From contig CAUYUJ010021159.1 of NCBI GenBank assembly GCA_963575745.1, positions 104,427 to 168,426 of the forward strand: DNA of 64,000 nucleotides, given 5' to 3'. This DNA is from Prorocentrum cordatum. Its lineage: Eukaryota; Sar; Dinophyceae; Prorocentrales; Prorocentraceae. Below are positions 52,430 to 63,975 of the stretch, in pieces; within the stretch, counting starts at the first letter, position 1; each line of letters starts with the position of its first letter. Made by a program: the position numbers and the translations under genes. The notes beneath the pieces are model-generated. The model searched no databases. It worked only from the letters and a program-made list of their open reading frames with translations, and had not been told where the DNA came from.

Positions 52430-55400
52430 AAAGCCCCCCCCACCCCCAGGGCTCCGCCCAATCCGCTACCGGCAACTTCCTGGGTCCAAGAGAGCCCAGG
52501 GAGAGCTTGAAGACGGCCCAGGACGCCCCCGAGGCAGCCCAAGAGTGCTTCAAGGTTGTCCAAGCTGGCGCCCCGACGGCTCTGGAGGCCCCTCAGAGCA
52601 CCCATCGCCCCAAGCATGTTTCAACAGTCCCCCAATTGTTCTGCTGAAGCCCTCAAGATGCCAAAATCATTGAACAACCATATGGTCTATCAATGAGTTT
52701 CTGTTTTCTCGTACTTCCGCCTCCGACACGCTTCCGAGGCTTGCACAAGCCTACCAAGAGAGTTCCAAGAGGCCCCCAAGAGGCGCGAAGTGGCCCCAGA
52801 GGCCACAAGAGGCTCCCATGACGCCCGGACGGGCACCACCGAGGCCCCAAAGACGCTCCGAACAGGCCCCAACGAGCTCGCAGGAGCCGCCCCTGAGACA
52901 TCCAGCGCTGAAGAGGGCCCCGAGAGGACCTCAAGAGCTCCCACGATGCCCCCAGGAGAGCTTTTACATGCCCCAAAGAGCCGCTCGGAACGCATCTTGG
53001 GGGCGTCTTGGAGCGCTCTTGGGGTGCATGGGCAAGCCTCGGAAGCGTGTCAAATGCGAGAACACAACAATTGCAATGTTTTTGCAATGGGATCGGCCTC
53101 TCAAGAGCTTCCCCCGAGCTCTTGGGGGACTCTTAGAGGCCTCTTGGGGCGATCTTGGGTTCCTTTTTTTCAAGTCGCCCATCCCCTCCGTCCCCTCCTG
53201 TCCCAGGCTTTGGCACGCCCCAGAGTGCGCTTCCGTTTCCTACATCCTTCGTTGTATGTTTTTTTGTATCTCTCTCTCTTTCTCTTTCTCTCTCTCCTTT
53301 TCTTGGTTCCCCTCCGTCTCCCGTTCCACAGCTTTCTCCTTCCTCTCTTGTTCCCTCCCCCCCGCTGCGTCGTTACTTCCCTCTTCCTCGTATCTCCTTC
53401 TCGCTTTCCTCTCTCCGCCTCCCTCATGCGTTTCCTCCTCCCCTCTCCCTTATGCTCAATCCTTTTTTCTCCTTCCTCCGCCGCCCTCACCCAGCATCCT
53501 GCCCCATCGGGTGGTAGGAGGCCCAGCTTGAGACAAATGAGCATCCATCAAATCTAGTTTCTCGAGGCCTACCTCATTTGACATTTCGAGCCCAGATGCC
53601 AAGAGCCCCGGCAAGGCCCCCGAGGTGCGCCCCAACAGTCCCAAGAGACCACCAGGAGACCCCCACCGAACACCGAAGCGACCCACCCCCAGAAACCCCC
53701 CAGTCGCCCTCCAAGAGTATCCCCCTAAGGCATCCAAAGAGACTCCCAGCACGTTGTTTTCCCCAGGCTGTTTCGGAGTTTTCGGGCGTCTCCCTATGGG
53801 CTGCCCCGTGTCCTCCGCGTGGCTGCCGTGTGCGCTTTCCTGCGGCCTTCTCTGGGCGCCTCCCCGAAAACAACAGGGGGCATCTTCTTGCACGCAGGCC
53901 TATATAGCGCCACGTCGTGCTGGACGTCGCCTCCATCGGAAGAGTAAGCCGCGTCGTCCTATTGGTACCGTATGTCGTGCAACATCCTCACGCTTCCCAG
54001 CAAGGCACAATACGACCTAAAGGATCCTCAAGGCGGCGCCCGCTACGGCTTCGATTGAGTTCGGCAGCCCTTCGATGGTTCGAGTTGCCCCAGATTGTTG
54101 ACCCCCAGGGGTCACAAGGGACACCCTGAACACCTCCGAGATAGTCCGAAGGGGCCCTCCAGACGCCCAGAAGATCTGCAAGATCACGAAAGACGGTCCA
54201 CAGGCCGCGAGCCCCCCGAAGCCTCCCAAAGGTTATCCTCGGTCAGCTGCATGGCGTATCTGCTGAGGGCAGCAGGATCTCGGCCAGACCTTGCCTTCGG
54301 CGCCACGCCCCTCTGCCCTGAGAGTTTAGCCGTCTTGGGAGCGGTGCAACCGTTTCGCTCGCCAACTTGTCGACAGCGGGGTCGCGCGCAAACGGTCGAA
54401 CCGTCGTTCTCTCGCCGGCGCCGCGCATCTTTCGCCCGAGGGCTGCGCACATGTTTCTTTCGAGGGGCCACGCGCGAGCGGGCGAACTGTCGCCTTCGCC
54501 CAAGCTCCGTGCACGTGTTGCCTGAGAGGCGTTGCCGTTTGGGCGCCGGGCGCGTGTCTCGCTCGCCGAGTCGCACGGGAGCCGCAGCGGTGGCGGGGCC
54601 GCGCGAGGGCGGCCGGAATGCGGTTTCGGCGCGGCGCGTCGTCTTCGCAGCGCGGAATCTGGCAGTTCGAGAGTGAAAGAGAGAGAGAGAGATGAACGGT
54701 GCAATCGCAGAAGCGCCACGCAGGGTCTTTCGCTCGCGCCCATTTGGGGCCAGTGTTGTTCCGCTCCTGCCACGCAGTCGTAAACGTGACCGTGCGCGAG
54801 TGCCTGCTGCCCCCCAGGTGGAAGCGCCTGACAGCCCACAAGCGAAGTTGCGCCGCCATTGATTCTTGGAGGGGGCGCGGGAATGGTTGGGGCTCACTGA
54901 CTCGTGCGACCTGGCGAACTTGACTCCTCTTCGTGCTCGTCCTGATACTCCGCCCTCTACGCCTCCTGGTCGGCGCTGTGCAGCAAAGCTGGCTGCAGTG
55001 CCCCGGGACAAGTGGGCATTGAAAGCGATTGCTTGGGACCGACTGGATTGCCAGAGGATGTGGGGCCGACTGCAACTTGGGCCAAACAAGCGGTGGGACG
55101 GAGAAAGTTTACATGGTTGATGCCGGTTGTTATGTAGGTGAGGCGGTGAGGCGAACTGCATTCGCATGGTTGCAAGCAACGAGCCATGGAACGATCGGGA
55201 AAACAATTCTTCGTCATCAAGAAGTACGGATACCATCCTGATATGCGGCACTGCGGCGCAATCACCTGGTACCACAGTGGGACAGGTTCTGGCCTCTTCT
55301 GGATCGATCTATCTTTATCGCTCTCTCTCTCTCTCGTTCTCTTTCTCTCTCTCTCTCTCCATATCTCTGCTTTCTAATGCTCTATACTCTAGTCCTACCG

Positions 55401-55740
55401 CACTACCGCACCTCTCAAGTATGCCTCTTACCTTACCACTCCTGCTCCCCCCCCCACTTGGAGGAGGGAGAGGAAGACGACGACGACAATGTTGACGACG
55501 ACGACGACGAAGACGACGGCGCTCGGCTTTCGGCGCCTGGCGGTGGCGGCGGCAGCTCCACCACGGCGACTGCGATGGGGACAACGGCTGCGGCGACGAA
55601 TTCGGGTATGATTGGAAGGCCATCCCCACAAACTCAAAGGCACCCTTGTGTCTTGTCTCTCACGCTTCATGTCCTTTTCACGTGTGGAGCTCGCCCGCCT
55701 CACTGGCGACGTATCGGTAGCGACCAAGCCCCTGCACAAA
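52430..55740. other. no supported gene; CT-rich tracts and decayed repeats
   Basis: Contains CCAAGAGGCCCC-type decay (52740-53160, 53600-53760), CT runs at 53270-53330 and 55318-55370, and overlapping open frames on both strands with Arg/Ala bias. An acidic stretch near 55465-55520 is GAC-triplet derived. Confidence 0.4.
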
Positions 55741-55748
55741 GGGCGTCA

Positions 55749-55945
55749 GTAAACGGGCCGGTAGCTGAGGGTGCGTTTACAAAAAAATGATTTGCCGCGC
55801 CCAAGTGCGAGGTAAACCCTTTGTCCAGAGTTATGATGATGTATCGACGTTTTTGTCGCTCCGATTCATCACGCACTAGTGCGAGGTAAATGCCCTGTCA
55901 CCCCGTCCTGGCTTGAAGAGGCCCCTTAGCTACCGGCCCGTTTAC
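55749..55945. mobile_element. MITE-like element with ~24-bp inverted ends
   Basis: The left end GTAAACGGGCCGGTAGCTGAGG matches the complement of the right end (55922-55945) at 22 of 24 positions. The total is 197 bp with no coding capacity. An internal direct repeat AGTGCGAGGTAAA occurs near 55805 and 55879. No clear target-site duplication was seen. Confidence 0.65.
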
Positions 55946-56179
55946 AAACGCCGCGTTTGCAGGGGTTTTGGGCGACGGCGCCAGCGACGACGCCAGCGAC
56001 GACATCGTCCGCAGCGGCGACGACGGCAACGGCGACGACAGCAACGGCGGCAGCGGCGGCGGCGGCAATGTCGGGGGCCTCCAGGAGCTGCCCAGTCGGT
56101 CCTCATCGGCCCTGTCGAGCACCTCCCGCGCGGCGGACGGATTGCATGGCCGTGCTGGTCGGCTCCAGGCTGGAGTGCC

Positions 56180-56345
56180 GCGGGAGGGAGGGAGGGAGGA
56201 CTGGATGGATGAGAGAGGGAGGAAGGCGTGAGGAGGGAGGAGGGAGTAATGGGAGGGAGGGAGGGAGGGAGGATGGATGAGGAGGAGCGGGAGAGGCAGT
56301 GCAAGGGAGGGAGGGGGCGCTGCAAGGGAGGGAGGGGGCGCAGAG
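56180..56345. repeat. GGGA-rich purine repeat
   Basis: GGGAGGGAGGGAGGA runs, interrupted by GATGGATGA. Confidence 0.8.
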
Positions 56346-56630
56346 CGGCATCGTCAGCACGACGACGGCGACGGCGGCGGGGGTGACGGTGACGGCTCCC
56401 CCACCTCCCACGGTCCACTTCGATCCGATCGATCGATGTCGACTCCAGCCAGCTCGAGCCCAGCACTGCTGATCCGACGCTGCCATGTGCTCGCCTGGCG
56501 GTGCTGTGCACATTGTCGCAGCCGATCCGATTCGGCTGCGACGCCGTGCGGTGCGGTCCGATCCGACGCGCATTTCCATTCGATCCGACTTCCCTGTTCG
56601 AGCCGATCCAGTCCCCGCTCTTTGGCGGGA

Positions 56631-56765
56631 AACGCATCACAGCCCCGCGGGCCGGGCCCCGGGGCCGCAACCCCATCTCCGCAGATGTCCCGCGTGGGAC
56701 GCATCCATTCGCCCACGCATCCACGGGATCGCGTCACGGAGTCCAGACCGCGAGAGCGTGAACGT
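56631..56765 (+). repeat. dispersed repeat related to 6043-6188
   Basis: Both copies contain GATG(C/T)CCCGCG, a following GGGATCGCGT and GCGAGAGCG in the same order. Both encode a similar short peptide in one + frame (DVPRGTHPFAH here, DAPRGTCPRDH at 6 kb). Confidence 0.6.
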
Positions 56766-56911
56766 AGATGTCCGTGAGGAAGAACGGACACAGACGCAAA
56801 CAATTGCCGATGTCCAGGCACTGTGGGGAATTATTGGAAATGAAGGAGAATACGTACATCCAGAACCTGCTGGGAATTTGCGTCGATCTATAGCAAAGGC
56901 CTTACGGCCAG

Positions 56912-57226
56912 TGCCGTCGACCCTGAAGACGACGACTACGAAGACGAGGAAGACGACGAAGACGAGGATGAAGATCAGGAGGAGTTGGAGGACGCGGCGG
57001 ACGCTGTGGAGCAGCAGCAGGAGAAGGTGGTGGGGGGGGAGGATGCGGAGGAGGATGAGGAGGGGAAGCGGGGGCAGGAGGGAGGACGGGGGCGGAATGA
57101 ACACCAGGAGGACGAAGAGAATGGGAGTCGGGGAAGCAGGACAAGGAGGAGGACGGAGAGGAGGGTGACGAGGAGGGGGCGGGGAAGTGTCAGCATGGGG
57201 AGGAAGAGGTCTGGGAGGCCTCTGGG
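56912..57226 (+). CDS. candidate acidic/basic exon
   Basis: Possible acceptor CGGCCAG at 56911 and a consensus donor GGGG|GTGAGT at 57227. The frame encodes an acidic run (DPEDDDYEDEEDDEDEDED), a Gln/Glu segment (ADAVEQQQEKVV), then basic Arg-rich residues. Composition is partly due to GAC/GGA triplets, so it could be a chance frame in simple-sequence DNA. No neighbouring exon was identified. Confidence 0.3.
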
Positions 57227-58181
57227 GGTGAGTGTTGGGGGCCTCGTGGGAGCCTCTTGGGAGCTTCTAGGGGGCTGCTTGGGAGGCTCTTGCGGCTTCA
57301 TGGGGGCCCCTTTGGGGCCCCGGGGCCCCTTGGGGCCCCTCGGTGACGCTTTCTGGGGTCTCTTGGGGCCTCCTGGGGGTATCTCGGGGCCGAGGGCTGG
57401 ACATGTCGACGTTGGGTTCCCTAGTCGGGACTGTCCTCGGAGCCGCCTCGGGGGACTCCTATCGGCCGTTCGGAAGCCTCTTCGAGGCGTCCTGGGGTGA
57501 TTTTGTCGGGCCTCCTTGGGCCTTTTGGACATCGGGAAGCGGAGAAAGGCGATAATGCCAGAATCCTTGGAAAAACGATGCGACATTCATGCGTTGTCGC
57601 TTTTTGGGCTCTCTTGGGAGTGCTCCTCCATGTGTCTTGGCGCGTCTTGCAGGCTTCAAGGGCCGTCTGGAGGCATTCAAAACGTCTTGGACCGATCGTT
57701 CGGCGATTCGGGGTCCTCTTGGAAGGTCTTGGGCGCCTCTGGGAGCACTCTTGGCTGGTCTGCGGACTTTCTGGAGGCCAGCCCCCGCCCCCGGGGGAAT
57801 GGTAATCTTACCCGGGACCCCCGCCCCGACCCCCCCGGGGACCCCTCCTGGGACCACGCCCAGGCCCAGGACCACTCCCGGGACCGCCCCCACTCCTTGG
57901 CGGGGAAGGGAGGAACGGGAAGAGGCTTCCTTTCGGATCAGTGACGACGTTGTTGAATTTCACTTTCGTTTTGGCATCTCGCTTTCGCTTTGGCTGGCGC
58001 GCTTGAGGAGGAGGAGGAACTAGGAAAGGGGGGGAGGGAGCGGCGACGGCGACGGCGACGACGACGGCGACGGCGATGCCGACGGCGACGACGACGAGTC
58101 CAACGGAACAGCGTCAACAGGCTCTTCCACACGCCGGCAGCGTCGGCGGATTTGTGTCTTCCCAGGCACCCGTAGATATTC

Positions 58182-58433
58182 GGGTTGACCCAAAATGGGT
58201 CCAGCGACAAGGGGGTGTTGCAATATATATTTGGTGCAACACATTTGTGGGGTTGCAGTACTTTTGGGTCGTGCAATACATTTCGGGGCGCACATATATT
58301 GTTGTATTTTCGCGTGCAATGCATCACTTGCAATACAATGCAATACAATTTTCCGGCGCAGTGCATTTGCAATACAGTTGCCCCAAATCTATTGCACCAC
58401 CCCTTTTCATTTGGACCCCCTTTTGGGTCACCC
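58182..58433. mobile_element. MITE-like element with ~44-bp inverted ends
   Basis: The left end GGGTTGACCCAAAATGGGTC pairs with the complement of the right end GACCCCCTTTTGGGTCACCC, and similarity continues inward to GTTGCAATA / GGTGCAATA. The interior is filled with GCAATACA-like words. AGATAT occurs just outside both ends (58174-58179 and 58436-58441), a possible target-site duplication. No coding capacity. Confidence 0.7.
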
Positions 58434-58980
58434 AAAGATATGCTCGCCGCTCGCGACCCGCGGCGACGACGGCGGCGGCGGCGACGGGGGGGGCCCGCTG
58501 GACGAGGCGCTTGGCGCCTCCGGCAGCAGCCTCGGCGGCGGGCCCGGGGGCCCCGCGAGCCCCTCGGGCGGCTACGCGTTCCTGGAGGACGCTCGCCGCC
58601 GCCCACTGCCGCCGCCAGAGCCCTGAGATCTTGGCGTTGCATGCTCGTTCGCCCCAGGCGTTTTCGCCCACGTTTAGGCCCCAGGGACCCTCACAGATGG
58701 ATCCAGCTCTAAGAATTGGCGCAGTATGAGATGGGGTCCAGGGCTCCGGTCGTGATGTCCTGCGAGCCACGTCAGACCCGAGAAAGGGCAGCGATGATGG
58801 GCCTGTTTTCCACCACCACCACCACCATCAGTTGGAGGGGGAGGGGGTCCTCCTCCTGCGGCACTGCGGGCAAAGCGGTCCTTCTCCGCCGAAGCCCGCG
58901 CCGCGCCCGCGCCCGCCGCGCGCGGCGCGACGCACGACCCCCTTCCTCAGAGATCCTCTGGAGGGGGCCTCAAAGAGCCT

Positions 58981-59097
58981 CTGGTCCTCCTCCTCCTCCT
59001 CCTCCTCTTCCTCCTCTTCGTCCTTCTCCTCCTCCTCCTCCTCCTCCTCCTCTTCCTCCTCCTCCTCCTCCTCCTCCTCCTCGTCCACCTCCTCCCC
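58981..59097. repeat. CTC/TCC homopyrimidine microsatellite
   Basis: Almost pure CTCCTC with occasional TTC. Confidence 0.95.
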
Positions 59098-59475
59098 CCT
59101 CCAACGTGTGGTGGTGGGGGGGGGAAGCAGGCCCATCAAGAGAGCGGCACGGATAGCCGCGGCAGAGCTCGTGCCGTGCCGGCGCGGCGGCGGCCCCGGC
59201 ATGTGGCGTGCCCGGCCGAGCGCCAGCGGTGGCCCCGCGTCGCCGAGAACGTCCTTTTCAAGTCCCCAGTCCTCTCAGCTTGTGTCTGTCCTGTCTTCAG
59301 GACTGTCTCTGCGGTCGGCTGCCGCACTTGCGGCGTGCCACGGGAGCGTGGTGCACTGTTGTCCGCGCTGTCCGTGGCCCACAGCCCCCTTGGGCTCTCG
59401 CGAGTCCCACAAAGCCCTGGCCCCCCCCCAAAAAAAAGTCCCACGTCCTCTCTGCTCTCGCGTCTCCAGGACTCG

Positions 59476-59705
59476 AGCAGTGGCGAAGCGTCCTGGCTCG
59501 CCTACAGCCCAACCAAGCAATGTTCTAAGAACCTTTTGTGGTATGCACGAGATGTTCTTAGAACATTTCTGGCCGAGTCTGTCTTGTTTTATCACTTCGG
59601 GTTTATGTTCTAAGAACATTGTTTTTGTTCTAAGAACATTTTGGGGTTCTAAGTACATTTCGTGGTAGGACTATAGGAATGCCGGGACGGTCGGTCCCTG
59701 CTCAA
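59476..59705 (+). mobile_element. repeat C, intact copy
   Basis: 230 bp from AGCAGTGGCGAAGCGTCCTGG to GGTCGGTCCCTGCTCAA. It contains several copies of the near-palindrome GTTCTAAGAACATT and its complement TGTTCTTAGAACATT. It has no coding frame of note. Confidence 0.8.
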
Positions 59706-60394
59706 AGGACGGCCTCCCTTCTTTCACGCCCCGCCCCCCCCCTCCCTCAGTTCCACCCCTCGCCCTCCTCGGTCCTCGGCTGTCGGGTGCTTTTCTGAGC
59801 TCGGTGCCGTGGCTGCCCGGGGGCAGAGCAGTCGATACGGTGTGCTCCCCCCCATCTTCCGGGCGGCACGTGCCAGGCCCCGAGGCCGGGGCCCCCGTGG
59901 CCAGCAGGCAGCGGGTGCGGGCAGGGGTGGCGGTCGGCGTGTGGGCACGTGCCCTCGGTGTGGCCCGGTCCCCGGTCGGCATGCCCCGTCCGTGCGGGGC
60001 AGCTCGGGTGCTGCGCGGGGGAAGTCATGCAGTCCGCGCTCTCGTTCAAGCCGGGCCTGTCCCTCCACAGGAGGAACAGTCAAAAATAATCAACAAAATC
60101 TGGGGACGATTCTTGGACTATTGTTTGACTGTGTGTTGGATATTGGTTGGGTATCATCAGTTTTTCGCGCAAGATCTGCCGGAAGGGGGACATGGCCGAC
60201 CTCAGCCTTCGTCGAGGTCGCAGGGGGAGGTCACGGACGAGGCCTCCTCGAGCATCGGGTCGCGTGGTACATGGAGCCGCGCATGCACCACAGCAGGCAC
60301 GCACGCACAGACACACACGCAGACGGACATGCAGGCGGGCAGACGAGCAGGCGGACGGACAGATCGGCGGGCCGACATGGAGATAGACATGCAG

Positions 60395-60720
60395 CAGAGA
60401 GACAAAGAGAGAGAGAGAGAGAGAGGGAAGGAGAAGGAGAAGGAGATACGAACAGACATTTTGAGGAGAGACGCCCCACCCCACCAGTCACCCGCCCGCC
60501 CACCCACCCGCCACAGACAGTTTCCAGGCGCGCGCGCGCGCCCTCGAAGCAAGGCGGGTCACTCGCCGTACCGGGCGCGGCTGCGGCTGTTAGCGCGGCC
60601 GCGGCTGGGCCGGCGGCGCCCCCATCTCTTTCCTTTTTTGGTTGTTGCTTGTTTGTTGTCTCTCTCTCTCTTTCTTTTTCTTCTTTCTCTTTCTCTCTCT
60701 CTCTTTCTCTCTCTCCTTTC
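60395..60720. repeat. GAGA and CTCT tracts flanking a GC-rich stretch
   Basis: A GAGAGA run at 60405-60425 and CTCTCT/TTTCTC runs at 60658-60718. Confidence 0.7.
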
Positions 60721-61359
60721 CGCCTCCGTCACCCCCCTCCCTCCCTATCACCTCCTCCCACATCCTTTGTGCCGTGGGTCTTCTCTGGGCTCCACTTTGC
60801 AGAGGCTGGGCTTCCCACCTCTGGATGCTTTGCATGGCGTGCAGCGCGGAAGCGCATGCGGGCACGCTCCGCTTCCCGTGAGGCATGCCTATCTCGGAGC
60901 CCGAGGCACAGTCAAGACGCTGAAATGTGGAGCAGTTTGAATTCGGGAGGGGATCGCTGTTCCTTGGGTCCTTGCATGGTCGCTCCTCTAGCACTTCGCG
61001 TTCACCTAGACGTTCCTGGAGTCAAACAGGTCTGCCTTCTTTCACTAGCGCTGCCCATGCTCCCAGCGTGACAGTGCAGCCGGAAACCCTCATCCCTCTT
61101 CCCCCCTCCCCTGGCGATGAGGGCGCAGACGCAGACGACTCGGCCGACGACGACGGCGGCGACTGCCACACAGCAGCCCGGCGGCTGCGGCGGCCGGCCG
61201 GGGAGGACCCCGCCCGGAACCTCGAGAGCCCAGGCTCCTACGAGGTCCTGGAGGCCCCGGCGCCAGAGGTCCAGCGGGGCCGGCCGCCGCTCGGCGCTGC
61301 CGCCATCGCCGACTGCGGCAGGGGGCCCTCCGTCGCCAGTGGTCGCCGCCAGCGCCGCC

Positions 61360-61442
61360 GCCGGTGGCTGTCGCCGCCGCCGCCGCCGCCGCCCTCGTCC
61401 GCCGCCGCCGCCGTCGTCCGTCGCCGTCGCCGTCGCCGTCGC

Positions 61443-61478
<36 letters not shown>

Positions 61479-61485
61479 CGTCGTT

Positions 61486-61543
<58 letters not shown>

Positions 61544-61582
61544 TCGTCGCCGCCAGTTGTCGCCGCCAGCGCCAGTGGTCGC

Positions 61583-61647
<65 letters not shown>

Positions 61648-61649
61648 TT

Positions 61650-61686
<37 letters not shown>

Positions 61687-61770
61687 ACCTCGTCGTCGCT
61701 GTCGCCGTCGCCGTCGTCGTCGTCGTTGTCGTCGTCGTCGTCGTCGTCGTCGACGTCCTCGTCCTCGTCC
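61360..61770. repeat. GCC/GTC triplet tract
   Basis: Long blocks of GCCGTC, GTCGTC and GCCGCC. All long frames here (poly-Val, Pro, Arg, Ser, Asp/Thr) are artefacts. Confidence 0.95.
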
Positions 61771-62114
61771 TCGTGGTCGAGGTTCCGCGATCGAGTAAGT
61801 ACCGAGGTTCGGTGGTTGAAGTTTCTGAGACGTGCTTTGGCATTTTTGCGGAGCCTCCCTGGGGCGCTACTCGTTGCCACGGCTGAGTGTGGCTCAAAAT
61901 TATGGTCCTCGTACGCCCTAGGACTGGCTCAGCCGTTGTCGTTGTCGTTGCCAGGTTTCGGGCATCGAGGGTCGAGGTCCTCCCAGACTTCCTTGCGTCT
62001 TTGGGTTTCGGGGCCGTGTCCCGGGACTGTCACACATCATCTCGGGATGAGATCAACGAGACCACAGTATTAACACATTTTTTCGTGGCCACGTTTAGAA
62101 TGCATGCGCCGGTC

Positions 62115-63060
62115 CTTGGCAATGGGCCCACGCGGCCAGCCTGGCCAAAAACGTTGCCGGATTATCGCTGTCGTCGTCCCGAGTGCCTTTGATCTTCGTC
62201 GCCCAAGCAATCCATTTCTTGTCCGCGCCACTGGACTGGCCAAAGTGAGCGTCGGCTTTTCGTTGTCGTCCTGGCGTCCCCGAGTGCCCCTTGATCTTCG
62301 TCGCCCAAGCAATCAATCTCGGGCCCGTGCAGCTGTCCTGGCCAAGGTGTGCGTCCGGTTATCGTGGTTGTCGTTCCGAGTTTCCTTTGATCTTCCTCGC
62401 CCAAGCAATCAACCTCTGGCCCGCCCCATGGCCTGGCCAACGTGACAATCGGGTTGTCGCCGTCGTCCCGAGGGCTCGCTTGCTCCTCGTCGCCCAAGCA
62501 ATTCAATCCACCTCCAGCCCGCGCAACTGGCCTGGCCAAAGCTGGCGTCGGGTACATTTGTTGTGCTTCCGAGTGCCCCTTGATCTTCGACGCCCAAGTA
62601 ACCCGGCTCCAGCCCGCGCGACTGTCCTGGCCAAAGTGGGCGTCGGGTTATCATTGTCGTCGTCCCGAGATCTCGTCTGATCCTCGCCGCCCGAGCAATC
62701 CTCCTCCTGGCCCGCGCGACCAGCCTGGCCAAAGGGGGCGCCGGGCTCTCGCTGTCGTCGACCCAGATGCTCGCTCGATCTTCGGCGCCCGAGCAAGCCG
62801 CCCCCAGCCGATGATGCCGATGATGATGATGATCCAGAGGAGGAGAAGGAGGGGCTGAGGGGGGCTAGTGATGGCCAAGAAGGGGGGCCTAAGAAGGATA
62901 AGTCAAAATACCCAAGCAACGTGAATACCGCTGAAAGCCAGCAAGCCGAGCAAGCCGCCCCCAGCCCGCGCGACCAGCCCGGCGCCGACGTCGGGCCATC
63001 GCCGTCGTCGTCCCGCGTGCTCGCCTGGCTCTCCGCGCCCGGGCGCCGCCCGTCCCAGGT
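62115..63060 (+). repeat. ~99-bp degenerate tandem array
   Basis: TTGATCTTCGTCGCCCAAGC or a close variant recurs near 62191, 62290, 62388, 62480, 62580, 62687 and 62776, each followed by GCGC...CTGGCCAAAG and GTCGTCGTCCCGAG words. A last diverged unit follows at 62960-63060 after an interruption. Period about 90-107 bp, mostly 99. Confidence 0.85.
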
Positions 63061-63205
63061 CGCAGCGGCCTCGCGCCCGCGGGCCGCGAGCCCCGACGGC
63101 CCCGGCACGCCGCCCCTCGGCCCGAGCCCGGCGGGCATCCTCGGCACCCACGGGCGACCGGGCCGGCCGAATGTGCCCAGGGCTGCCCTGGTTTCGACTA
63201 GGCGT

Positions 63206-63357
63206 AAGAGTGACCTCTCGCCGGAGTGACCTTTGGTGCGGGCACAGATGGGTCCCCAGATGGCCGAAGACGAAGCAGCAGCAGCAGCTGCTTGCGCGCC
63301 CAGGTTGGGTCCCCCCGCGGCCCCCCCAAAAGTCGCGCACCATCGGTCACTCTTACC
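63206..63357. repeat. short inverted repeat (12-bp arms)
   Basis: GTAAGAGTGACC near 63206 and GGTCACTCTTAC near 63346 form a fold-back with a loop of about 130 bp. Confidence 0.5.
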
Positions 63358-63394
63358 CAGGGTCGCTCTTGCGTATAGCCGATGCTTGGAAACA

Positions 63395-63625
63395 AGCAGT
63401 GGCGAAGCGTCCCGGCTCGCCTGCGGGCCCCCCAAAGACTGCTCCGAGAACCTTTCTGTGGTCTGCACGAAATGTTCTTAGAACGGTTCTGGCTGCGTTT
63501 GTTTTGTTTGAATACGTCGGGCTAGTGTCCTAAGAACATTGTTGTGTTCTTAGACACATGTGTGGGTTCTAAGAACATGTCGTAGTAGGCCTGTAGGAAT
63601 GCCGGGACGATCGGTCCCTGCTCAA
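63395..63625 (+). mobile_element. repeat C, intact copy
   Basis: 231 bp colinear with 59476-59705 at clearly lower than full identity, with the same start (AGCAGTGGCGAAGCGTCC) and end (ATCGGTCCCTGCTCAA). Confidence 0.8.
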
Positions 63626-63904
63626 TGGAAGGGCACGACTAGCAGCTAAAGGTCTTTAGTTTTGTTTTCCCCCACTCCGCCGTCGGCAGAGTATGGACTG
63701 GTCCTAAACCCTCTTCCTCCTCCTCCTGGGACCCCTTGGTCCTTCAGTGAGGCCGCCGAAGAAATCATTAATTACCCCCTGTTGGAGGGGGTTCGAAATA
63801 TCTTTCCGAGTCATCGACGTGCGTGTATAAAGTGGAATTGGTTTTCCCAAATGGGCTACGCCCAAACACGAGGTCGTCGGCGCCGACACTGGCGCGCAAG
63901 CTGC

Positions 63905-63975
63905 CCGCGTAGGGTCGCGCGTAAGAGCCCTCGCTGCCAATGCAGCGTGCCGCGCTGGCGGCCCGCGTAGGCTGC
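63905..63975 (+). repeat. short dispersed repeat
   Basis: GTAGGGTCGCGCGTAAGAGC, then CCTCGCTGCCAATGCAGCGT and GCCGCGCTGGCGGCC. Related copies lie at 13600-13665 and 5695-5757. Confidence 0.55.

Noticed and set aside
58195-58626. A frame ending in a Gly/Pro/Ser-rich segment near 58480-58626
   Set aside because: Its first half crosses the MITE-like element, and the rest is GC-biased with no donor or acceptor context.
60927-61886. A 319-codon frame with an acidic start near 61100
   Set aside because: Most of it is GCC/GTC triplet repeat. The first part (about 61070-61330) has some protein-like composition but no splice site or homologous neighbour to support it.
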